This document shows positions 6,885 to 13,949 of a stretch of DNA of 19,481 nucleotides, piece after piece. Both the position numbers and the translations under genes were made by a program. The notes under the pieces are model-generated. The model was not told the DNA's origin. It was given only the letters and a program-made list of their open reading frames with translations, and did not search any database. The DNA is from CAYXFZ01 sp964464385 (GTDB taxonomy: Bacteria; Planctomycetota; UBA1135), in NCBI GenBank assembly GCA_964464385.1, contig CAYXFZ010000047.1, forward strand, positions 1 through 19,481. The letters run 5' to 3'. Position 1 is the stretch's first letter. The number at the start of each line of letters is the position of its first letter.

Positions 6885-8354
6885 GCCATTCTCGACTCGG
6901 CAATTGGGTTCAGGGTGCGGCCACTGCGGCTGTGGGCGACCAATGGCTGGACAACCTGGATCCGGCCACCGGTCAAATCGTGAATCAAATTCCCCGTTCC
7001 CAGGCCGAAGATGTGGAAATGGCGGTGGCTTCGGCGCGCGTTTGCATGGCTCAAGGAGGGGGAGGCCAGGGCGGAGCGGGTGGCCTCAGCTCGGTACAAC
7101 GGGGCGATCTTTTGTTTGCTCTCGCCGAGGGTCTGGAATCCAGGCTGGAAGATTTTGCTGGCGCCGAATCTCAAGACACCGGCAAACCCTTGAAACTTGC
7201 TCGGGAAGTGGACATCCCCCGAGCCGTGGACAATTTGCGCTTCTTTGCCGGGGAAGCGAAACAGGATCGGACCGAATCCTTCCCCATGGCCAAGGCCGAA
7301 AACATCGTCGTGTGGCAGCCGCTCGGTGTCGTTGCCCTGATCACGCCTTGGAATTTTCCTTTGCACCTGCTGACCTGGAAGTTGGGCCCGGCCGTGGCGA
7401 CCGGCAATGCCCAAGGCGGTGACCTTGCCTCAACATTTTACCCGNNNNNNNNNNGCCGTTGTCGCCAAACCCTCTGAAATCACGCCCACTAGCGCAACGA
7501 TGTTGGCGGAACTTGCCACCGAAATCGGTGCGCCCGCCGGTCTCTTCAATATTCTTCACGGTTTGGGGACGGAGGTTGGATCTGCCTTGGTGGAGCATGA
7601 GCAAGTGGCCGCGATTTCCTTCACCGGCGGCACTCTCACGGGCAAGGCCATTGCTGCCAGCGCCGCACCTCGTCTCAAAAAGCTCGGCCTGGAATTGGGC
7701 GGCAAAAACCCATCCCTGGTCTTTGCCGATTGTGATTTTGAGAGGACGGTCCGCGGTTGCGCTCGCGCGGCCTTCTTCAATAGTGGACAAGTGTGTCTTT
7801 GCGGTTCCCGCATCTTGGTGGAAGCGTCCTTGCATGATCGATTTGTGGAAGCTCTTTGCGTGGAAGCCGAGGCCTACTCCGAAAAAAATGGGCCCTTGAT
7901 TTCTCAAACTCATCGCGACAAGGTGGAGACCTACTTGGAAATTGCCCGCCAAGATGGTGCCAAAGTTGCCTGTGGTGGGTCGCGTTGCGGCCCCGAGGAA
8001 GGTGCGTTCCATCAGGCCACGGTGTTGACCCAGTTGGCGCATGATTCTCGCGTCGCCCAAGAAGAGATCTTTGGCCCCGTCGTTTCAGTCCATGCCTTCC
8101 AAGACGAAGCGGAGGCCCTCGCCTTGGCGAATGATTCTCTGTACGGTCTTGCGGCCTCCGTTTGGACTGCCGATTCCGCCCGCGCCCGGCGGCTCGCCGA
8201 AAATCTAGAGTCCGGCATGGTTTGGATCAATGCTTGGAATCGCCGCGATCTTCGGGTTCCCTTCGGCGGCATGAAGCAATCCGGTCTTGGCCGCGAGGGA
8301 GGGCGTTGGTCCATGGAGTTTTTTTCGCAAGCGCGCAACCTCTGTTTGGTCTGA
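6881..8354 (+). CDS. amnC: 2-aminomuconic semialdehyde dehydrogenase (interrupted by assembly gap)
   Basis: NAD-dependent aldehyde dehydrogenase that oxidises 2-aminomuconic 6-semialdehyde to 2-aminomuconate. Motifs: TPWNFPLHLLTWKLGPAVATGN, VVAKPSEITPTSA, FTGGTLTGK, LELGGKNPS (general base Glu), NSGQVCLCGSR (nucleophile Cys), EEIFGPVVSV, and INAWNRRDLRVPFGGMKQSG. The RDLRxPFGG block is typical of the aminomuconate/ALDH8A1 branch. The start ATG overlaps the previous stop (ATGA). Between GNA and VVAKPSE there are 33 foreign-looking bases (7412-7444) and ten Ns. The two halves are in different frames, yet removing 46 bases joins them as GNAVVAKPSE. The break is therefore most likely a scaffolding artefact and the gene intact. 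Confidence 0.85.
7445..7454. other. Assembly gap (10 N) inside the dehydrogenase
   Basis: Ten Ns join two contig ends in the middle of a conserved motif. The 33 bases before them, 7412-7444, match nothing expected in the protein and include a CAAGG/CCTTG inverted repeat at 7412-7427. The real gap is probably negative, meaning the contigs should overlap. Confidence 0.9.
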
Positions 8355-8395
8355 GTGCATCCCATGCTCATTTCCCTCCTGCTAGGATTCCAGTC

Positions 8396-9310
8396 ATGAC
8401 GGGAACCGGATCCATTGTTGCGGGCTGTTTGGCCCCCCATCCACCGCATTTGGTGTTTGCCGCCAATCCCGAGCAGAACGAACCCAAATCCAGCGGTGCG
8501 GGTGCTTGGAAGAGTCTGCACGAGGGATATGAACGCTTGCGAGCAAGTCTTGAGGCGCGGGATTTCGATGTGCTAGTGGTGCATACCCCGCACTGGAAGA
8601 CCCACATGGGACACCACTTTTTGGGGTTGCCCCATTTTCAAGGCTTGTCGGTGGACCCCGTCTTTCCCAACCTCTTTCGCTTCCGCTATGACCTGGATGT
8701 GGATGTGGAGTTGGCCGAGGCCATTGCCGAGCGGAGTGCGCAACGTGGCTTGGTCACCCAAATGATGACCAATCCCGATTTCCGGGTGGACTATGGCACC
8801 TTGACCTCTTGTCAATTGACGCGGCCAGAGTGGGACAAGCCCATCGTTTGCATTTCTTCCGCCTTTACCTCCTTGGATTTTTCCACCGAGGCGGGGGACC
8901 GCGAAATGCTGGCCTTGGGAGAGGCCACCCGCGAGGCCATTGCCGCGACGGGGCGGCGTGCGGTTCTGTTGGCCACAACCAGCCTCTCGCACCGTCACTT
9001 CACGGAAGAGCCGGAAGATCCCGAGGATCCGCGCTTCGAGAGCATTTACAGCGCCAACCAAGCCTCCTGGGATGAACATATCTTGGATTTGATGCGCGCC
9101 GGCAAGGGGCAGAAGATTCTGGACGAGATGCCGGATTTCATCGAGCAGTCTGTTTCCGAATGCAGGGAAGGGTCCTTGACCTGGTTGTTGGGGGCCCTCG
9201 AAGTGCCCGACTATCCCGGCACGGTGCACGGCTATGGCACCGTAATCGGGACCGGCAACGCCATCGTTGAATGGGATCCCCAGCAGGCTTCGGCGGGAGT
9301 TTCGGCGTGA
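8396..9310 (+). CDS. amnB: 2-aminophenol 1,6-dioxygenase-like, catalytic subunit
   Basis: A 304-residue class III (LigB-type) extradiol dioxygenase. It resembles the AmnB/CnbCb catalytic subunit that opens 2-aminophenol to 2-aminomuconic semialdehyde with non-haem Fe(II). Visible are APHPPHLV (His 15, an iron ligand), NPEQNEP, VVHTPHWKTHMGHHFLG (His 66, second iron ligand), FRVDYGTLTS, SLSHRHF (catalytic acid/base His about 199) and SECREGS (Glu 255, third ligand). FGYGTVIGTGN-like HGYGTVIGTGN is at the C-terminus. All ligands are present. ATG 8396 starts right at the first strand, 41 bases after the dehydrogenase stop. The next gene, the partner subunit, starts in a GTGA overlap with this stop. 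In the cell it could act on 2-aminophenol or on 3-hydroxyanthranilate; the sequence does not decide. Confidence 0.9.
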   Translation: MTGTGSIVAGCLAPHPPHLVFAANPEQNEPKSSGAGAWKSLHEGYERLRASLEARDFDVLVVHTPHWKTHMGHHFLGLPHFQGLSVDPVFPNLFRFRYDLDVDVELAEAIAERSAQRGLVTQMMTNPDFRVDYGTLTSCQLTRPEWDKPIVCISSAFTSLDFSTEAGDREMLALGEATREAIAATGRRAVLLATTSLSHRHFTEEPEDPEDPRFESIYSANQASWDEHILDLMRAGKGQKILDEMPDFIEQSVSECREGSLTWLLGALEVPDYPGTVHGYGTVIGTGNAIVEWDPQQASAGVSA

Positions 9311-10206
9311 CCGTTGTCAATGGTTGGTTGGCACCTTGTCGGCCGCAACTCTTGTTGCGTCCGCAGGACAACCCGGGTTGGCAACGCTTGCACGATGCCT
9401 TTGCCCCGGCCCGCGCCGATTTGGAGGCCTCAGGAGCCGATCTCTTGCTCCTTTACAGTACGCAGTGGGCCAGCATCATTGGCCATCAGATCTTGGCCGA
9501 TCCGGAACCGAAGTGGGATTTGGTGGACCAGGATTTTCATGCCTTGGGCACCATCCATTACCACCTACGTATGGACACTGAGTTCGCCGCCTTGTGGGAG
9601 ACCAAGGCCCGTGCCCGCGGTCTGACCGCCCGCACCGTGAATTACCACGGTTTTCCCGTGGACACCGGAACTTTGGTCGCACTGCAACTCCTGAATCCTG
9701 AGAATCGCATTCCGGCCTGTGTCGTGTCCTGCAATATGTATGCCGATCGCGCCGAGACTTTGGTCCTGGGCAAGGCCGCTCGGGATGCCGTTGAGGAAAG
9801 TGGTCGCAATGTTGCGGCAATGGCCGTGACTGCTCTCTCCAATCGCATGTGGACCCAACCCATCGAGCCCTCTGAGGATCGCATTCATTCCGCCAAAGAT
9901 GACGAATGGAACCGGAAACTTCTCACCTTGTTGGAGGAGGGACGCTTGGAAGATGTTTCCCAACTGGCACGACAATTCAGTTCCCAAGCCCACGGGGACA
10001 ACAAAATGAAGGCCATCTGGTGGCTGGCCGCCCTGATGGGGCAGACCAATGCCTACCGGGGCCATCTCTACGGCTATGAGCCTGTCTGGGGAACTGGGCA
10101 GGCGCTCCTGCGTCTGGACCCGGTTTCGGCCGAGGCGGGCGATCTGGAATACGATGAGGACGACACGGAAATGCACTACGGCGACCGCGAGGTCTTGGCC
10201 ACATGA
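9307..10206 (+). CDS. amnA: 2-aminophenol 1,6-dioxygenase-like, non-catalytic subunit
   Basis: A 299-residue paralogue of the preceding gene that has lost the metal site. Where AmnB has APHPPHLV, this has APCRPQLLL; where AmnB has HTPHW, this has YSTQW; SHRHF becomes SNRMW. The rest of the fold is kept, including GHQILAD, FPVDTGTLVALQLL and the C-terminal LYGYEPVWGTGQALL. Known 2-aminophenol dioxygenases are heteromers of one active and one inactive subunit, so this is the structural alpha subunit. GTG 9307 overlaps the previous stop (GTGA), and the stop overlaps the next start (ATGA), giving tightly coupled translation. An acidic C-terminal tail (DLEYDEDDTE) extends past the domain. Confidence 0.88.
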   Translation: MTVVNGWLAPCRPQLLLRPQDNPGWQRLHDAFAPARADLEASGADLLLLYSTQWASIIGHQILADPEPKWDLVDQDFHALGTIHYHLRMDTEFAALWETKARARGLTARTVNYHGFPVDTGTLVALQLLNPENRIPACVVSCNMYADRAETLVLGKAARDAVEESGRNVAAMAVTALSNRMWTQPIEPSEDRIHSAKDDEWNRKLLTLLEEGRLEDVSQLARQFSSQAHGDNKMKAIWWLAALMGQTNAYRGHLYGYEPVWGTGQALLRLDPVSAEAGDLEYDEDDTEMHYGDREVLAT

Positions 10207-10598
10207 GCGACGATTCCATCATTCGAGCGGAGGGTGCCCCGGAGCCTGTGGGTGCCTATCCCCATGCCCGCAGGGTCGGCATTCTTCTCTTCCTTTCCGG
10301 AATCGGTTCTCGCGTACCGGGTAGCAACGCCATCCCCGAGGGGATTCGCGCCCAAACCGAGCAAGTGATTGCAAACCTTCGCGCGGTCTTGCAATCATGC
10401 GGTTGCGCCTTGACCGATGTGGTGGATGTGACGGCCTACCTCGTGGATATGGAGCGGGATTTTGAAGGCTACAACGAGGTCTATGCGCAACACTTTCAGG
10501 AGGTCCAAGCCGCGCGCACGACCTTGGCCATTCGTGCCCTGCCAACACCCATCGCGGTGGAATTCAAAGTGGTGGCTCAGGTGCCCGCTGGCGCATGA
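10203..10598 (+). CDS. amnD: 2-aminomuconate deaminase, RidA family
   Basis: A 131-residue RidA/YjgF-type protein. It carries the marks of the aminomuconate deaminase subgroup (AmnD/NbaF): GAYPHARRVGILLFLSGIG (about residues 17-35) and ALPTPIAVEFKVVAQVP near the end, with DVVDVTAYLVDMERDFEGYN between. The enzyme hydrolyses 2-aminomuconate to 4-oxalocrotonate and ammonia, the step after the semialdehyde dehydrogenase. It overlaps both neighbours by 4 bases (ATGA), so it is made with the dioxygenase subunits and the formamidase. A general RidA enamine deaminase is the alternative, but the PHARRVG block and the context favour the specific role. Confidence 0.9.
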   Translation: MSDDSIIRAEGAPEPVGAYPHARRVGILLFLSGIGSRVPGSNAIPEGIRAQTEQVIANLRAVLQSCGCALTDVVDVTAYLVDMERDFEGYNEVYAQHFQEVQAARTTLAIRALPTPIAVEFKVVAQVPAGA

Positions 10599-11239
10599 AA
10601 GCCCCACAACTGATTGATATTTCTCCGGCTATCACTCCAGCTTTGGGAGTTTTTCCCGGGGATGTCCCCTTTTCCCGCAAAAGTGGCTCCAGCTTTGCAA
10701 ATGGGGATTCGCTGGAATTGTCCTCCATGCACACCACCCTGCATCTTGGGGCGCATACGGATGGCCCGATCCATTACCGCGCTGGATTGCCGGGCATCGG
10801 CGAACAAGATCTCCATCCGTATTTCGGACTGTGTGAAATCGTGGATGTTTCCCTGGACCGCGGCCAGCGGGTCCTCCCCGAACATTGTCCGGGTCCCTTT
10901 CGTGCCCCGCGGGTGTTGTTTCGCACTTCTTCTTTTCCGGATCCCGAGCAATGGAACGAGGATTTTTGTTCTCTCTCGCCGAAACTCATCGAAGCTCTGG
11001 CGCAATCCGATGTGATTCTGGTGGGCTTGGATACGCCCTCCATTGATCCACAGGCTGATGATCTCTTGGCAACGCACCAGGCCGTCGCCGATCACGGCAT
11101 GGCCATTCTGGAGGGCGTGGTCCTGGCCCATGTCGAGCCTGGCCTTTACCAGTTGTGTGCTTTGCCATTGAAGATCCTGGGGGCCGATGCCTCGCCGGTG
11201 CGGGCCGTGCTCTGGCGGGATGAGGCCACTTCTTCCTGA
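10595..11239 (+). CDS. kynB: Kynurenine formamidase
   Basis: A 214-residue metal-dependent hydrolase of the cyclase family that converts N-formylkynurenine to kynurenine and formate. The signature HLGAHTDGP (HxGxHxDxP, His 50, His 54, Asp 56) binds the metals. LDTPSIDP is present, and ATHQAVADHGMAILEG gives His 161 and Glu 173, matching the known KynB residues in spacing. The length is normal. It overlaps the deaminase gene by 4 bases, and the permease gene starts 8 bases after it. Together with the tryptophan dioxygenase at 521 it shows that tryptophan feeds this locus. Confidence 0.9.
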   Translation: MKAPQLIDISPAITPALGVFPGDVPFSRKSGSSFANGDSLELSSMHTTLHLGAHTDGPIHYRAGLPGIGEQDLHPYFGLCEIVDVSLDRGQRVLPEHCPGPFRAPRVLFRTSSFPDPEQWNEDFCSLSPKLIEALAQSDVILVGLDTPSIDPQADDLLATHQAVADHGMAILEGVVLAHVEPGLYQLCALPLKILGADASPVRAVLWRDEATSS

Positions 11240-11247
11240 TCGGGGTC

Positions 11248-11985
11248 ATGGATCCCCATGTCGTTGCCCTGACCGGGGGAATTTTTCTGGCCGCTTTGCT
11301 GTTTTCCACCGTGGGGCATGGCGGGGCCTCGGGCTATTTGGCAGTCATGGCCCTAGCGGGTTTGGTGCCGGCTGAAATGAGGGCCACGGCCCTGGCCCTG
11401 AACATCCTGGTGGCCGGTTTGGGTGTGCTTCGTTTTGCACGCGTGGGTGCCCTTTCTTGGCGCCTTCTTCTTCCCTTTGCTCTGGCCTCGGTCCCTTGTG
11501 CCGCTTGGGGTGGGTGGGTGGATGCCGACCCTCACTTGTGGCGCCTGATCCTGGCCTTGGCATTGCTTTTCGCATCTTGGCGCCTTTGGATCCACCAGGA
11601 ACGGGGAGATGGATTGGCAAGTTCGCCGCCCGTCTTGGCCCTGGCCCTTCCCCTGGGTGGGATTCTCGGCTTTGTCTCGGGTTTGATTGGAATCGGGGGT
11701 GGCATTTTCCTCTCGCCTCTCTTGCTCCTCCTTCGGTGGGGGGAAACGCGGGTGGTCGCCGGGGTATCGGCTGGCTTCATCCTGTTGAACAGCATCTCGG
11801 GCCTTGCTGCAACTTTGGCCCACGGCGCCACCTTGCCGTCGGATTTTCCTGGGTATGCCGCGGCAGCCCTGCTCGGTGGTTGGCTGGGGAGCAGTTTGGG
11901 TTCGCGACGCATCCCGCCTCGTGGCCTCCGCCTCCTACTGGCAGGAGTTCTCCTGCTCGCTGCTACCAAACTGGCCCTTACTTGA
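11248..11985 (+). CDS. TauE/SafE family permease
   Basis: A 245-residue membrane protein with about seven or eight hydrophobic segments. It has the two-fold repeat of the sulfite exporter TauE/SafE (DUF81) family: FLAALLFSTVGHGGASGYLAVMALAG in the first half, and LPLGGILGFVSGLIGIGGGIFLSPLLLL in the second with the typical GxxGIGGG block. It follows kynurenine formamidase by 8 bases and ends the operon. Family members move organic or sulfur-containing anions; an acid from the pathway is a reasonable guess but not shown. Its last 8 bases overlap the convergent lipoprotein gene. Confidence 0.85.
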   Translation: MDPHVVALTGGIFLAALLFSTVGHGGASGYLAVMALAGLVPAEMRATALALNILVAGLGVLRFARVGALSWRLLLPFALASVPCAAWGGWVDADPHLWRLILALALLFASWRLWIHQERGDGLASSPPVLALALPLGGILGFVSGLIGIGGGIFLSPLLLLLRWGETRVVAGVSAGFILLNSISGLAATLAHGATLPSDFPGYAAAALLGGWLGSSLGSRRIPPRGLRLLLAGVLLLAATKLALT

Positions 11986-12727
11986 CGATCTTGGTGTAGG
12001 CCGTCGGCGGATTTGCGGAATACTGTTCTGGATCCACCTCGGCCAACAATTCCAGGTAATGGATTTCAAGTTCAAATCGGGGTAACAAGGCTTCCGGCCC
12101 TGCCGTGGGTAGCATGGCGGCACTCAACAAGGCACCCGATTCGCTAAGTCGGTATTCATTCACATAGTTGGAGCGCACCACCCGCAATCCGCCCGGAGGC
12201 CCTTGCTCCGTGGAGCCTAGCCAAGTCACTTCCTCATAGGGAGCTTGGGGAAGTTTGGCCCAGGCCTTGAGGGGGGCCAAGTCCGGCATGTGGGAAGCCG
12301 TGTCCGAAAAAGAGGATCCCAGAGCCCACACGGTTTTTTCATCCCCATCCCAGGCCCACAAGGTTGAGCCATCGGCGGCAATTCCGGACCGGGAGGATTG
12401 CCAAAATTCATCTCCGCCCACGAGAAGGCGGGCCCGAACGCTGAATTGCATTTGGCCAGAGGCGGGCTTGGCCATGGAGAAATTGAGGAGGGCTTCCTGC
12501 ATGAGGCCAGGAGGATCCGCCGCGTTTGGGCTTGGCAGTTCGGCCGCTTTGCTCTCCGGCAAAAAACCCCGCAGGGTCATGCGAGCCTCCAAGCCAGGCG
12601 TCTCGCTCCAAGTGGCGAGCCATTGCTCCAAGGCCAATTCCGGGTTCTCGTGTTCGTGCCAGGCCCGATCCCCTTGGCAGGCAGTGGCCAAGGCCACCGC
12701 CGGCAAAATCCAGAGCCGGGAGTTCAA
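11978..12727 (-). CDS. LolA-like lipoprotein of unknown function
   Basis: A 249-residue protein started at TTG 12727, which overlaps the TGA stop of the upstream selenoprotein gene (TTGA). This start gives NSRLWILPAVALATAC, a clean lipoprotein signal with Cys 17 as the lipidated residue. A longer ATG form from 12811 would bury the signal and overlap the selenoprotein gene. The mature part has beta-rich segments such as TLWAWDGDEKTVWALG that resemble the LolA-like N-terminal domain of the upstream protein (TLWMVDHEEKSAIPMG), so the two look like paralogous domains. Probably an outer-membrane-facing lipoprotein working with its neighbour; its function is unknown. Confidence 0.7.
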   Translation of the reverse strand: MNSRLWILPAVALATACQGDRAWHEHENPELALEQWLATWSETPGLEARMTLRGFLPESKAAELPSPNAADPPGLMQEALLNFSMAKPASGQMQFSVRARLLVGGDEFWQSSRSGIAADGSTLWAWDGDEKTVWALGSSFSDTASHMPDLAPLKAWAKLPQAPYEEVTWLGSTEQGPPGGLRVVRSNYVNEYRLSESGALLSAAMLPTAGPEALLPRFELEIHYLELLAEVDPEQYSANPPTAYTKIVK

Positions 12728-13914
12728 TTGTCGAGGGTTTTGCGAAATGAAGATGCACCCAGGCCGAGGGCCTTGCGGACGGCCTCCTCGTCCCAGCCGA
12801 CACCACGCCAAATCACTTTGCCATCCGGGCCAAGCACAAAATTAGTGGGGTAAACATTCACGCCGAAAGTGCGGGAGACCGAGCCACCACGATCTTGCAG
12901 GCCTACCGGCATATTGAAGCCTTCGTCGCCCCAGTATTCGGCAACTTGTTCTTTGGAGTCGCCAATGTTCATACAGACGAAGGCAATGTCACTGCGGCTT
13001 CCAGAAACCTCTGACCAGAGGTCTTGGAGCTCGGGGAGCTCCTCGCGGCAGCCACCTCAGTGATAAAACCAAAAGTTCACAAGTACGGTTTTTCCGCGCA
13101 AGGAAGCAAAGTCGGCCTGGGTGTCATCCATGCGGATAAAGGAAGTGGAGGCCGGCACGGCCTTGCCCACAGGCAGCAAGTCCTTGGTGAAATCCTCCTC
13201 CTCGCCGCCACCAAAGGCCACTTCCATATCCATGACTTCATAGTCCTCGGGTGGAGACTGTGCCAGGGCTTGGAGATCCACCTGCTTTTTGGAGAGCCAT
13301 TCCAGGGAGGTGACGGAAATTTCCATTTCCGGTTCGCCCATGCCGCCAGAAGCAACACTGCAGTGTTTGAGGTTGTTTTTGCTGTCGAACCAGAGGGTGC
13401 TTTCGCCTTCCTCGGAAAGCAAGTGAAGGCCGCGGAGTCCGGGATGAGTTTTTTCGTCCTGGACCATGTTGACTTCCTTCACTTGAATGTCTTCACCGTC
13501 CCAAATGAGCAAGGGAACAAAGCCAGGAAGGATCTCGCCGTTACTGGAAAAATCATCGCCCATGGGGATCGCGGATTTCTCTTCGTGGTCCACCATCCAG
13601 AGAGTTTCCCCGTCGGCGCACGAGGACATGGAAATTTCTTGCGACTGCCCCATGAAATCAATCTTGCCCTGCATGTCCATGCGGCCATGCAGGGGCTTGG
13701 CGAAGAGAAGGTCCAAGTCCAGGGTGCCTAGAGGCATTTTCGTGTCCTGCATGGTCAGGGTCAGATTGGCGGAAACTTCCAATCGAATGCCTGTGGCAGA
13801 GGACCATTGTTTTTCGAATTTCTGGAACCAGGCCATACCCGGAGTGAGGGTTTTTTGGGCGGGAACCGCTTCAGCCTGAGGAAGGGCGAAACTGAGGAGA
13901 AGGGCAGCAAGCAT
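12724..13914 (-). CDS. LolA-like/TlpA-like selenoprotein (in-frame TGA)
   Basis: Reading from ATG 13914 through a TGA at 13059-13057 to the stop at 12724 gives 396 residues. Residues 1-16 (MLAALLLSFALPQAEA) look like a signal peptide, although without a basic start. About residues 20-230 form a LolA/DUF2092-like beta-rich domain. The C-terminal part is a TlpA/AhpC-type thioredoxin: FASLRGKTVLVNFWFYH-U-GGCREELPELQDLW, where residue 286 (TGA) takes the place of the first Cys in the canonical FWATWCxPCRxExPxL, and VYPTNFVLGPDGKVIWRG carries the cis-Pro. Similarity continues in one frame across the TGA and a hairpin follows it. It probably works as a periplasmic thiol oxidoreductase. It lies 36 bases after the helicase gene and overlaps the next lipoprotein gene. 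Gene callers would split it at 13057. Confidence 0.85.
13026..13042 (-). promoter_or_regulatory. Hairpin downstream of the second TGA, possible bSECIS
   Basis: The mRNA has GGAGCUC-CCC-GAGCUCC, a perfect 7-bp stem whose loop lies 22-24 bases after the UGA at 13059-13057. This is almost the same distance as in the first selenoprotein gene and in known bacterial SECIS elements. The loop lacks the early G usual in SECIS loops, so the match is weaker. GAGCTC is a palindrome, so other pairings are possible. Confidence 0.45.
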
Positions 13915-13949
13915 GAGTTTCTTGGGTTGGGTGAGGAGGGGATCGCAGT

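Noticed and set aside
11978..12811. Longer ATG start for the LolA-like lipoprotein
   Set aside because: It would place 28 residues before a clean lipobox signal and overlap the selenoprotein gene; TTG 12727 fits better.
13024..13731. Plus-strand open frame opposite the second selenoprotein gene
   Set aside because: It has no recognisable motif, while the opposite strand carries clear TlpA features.
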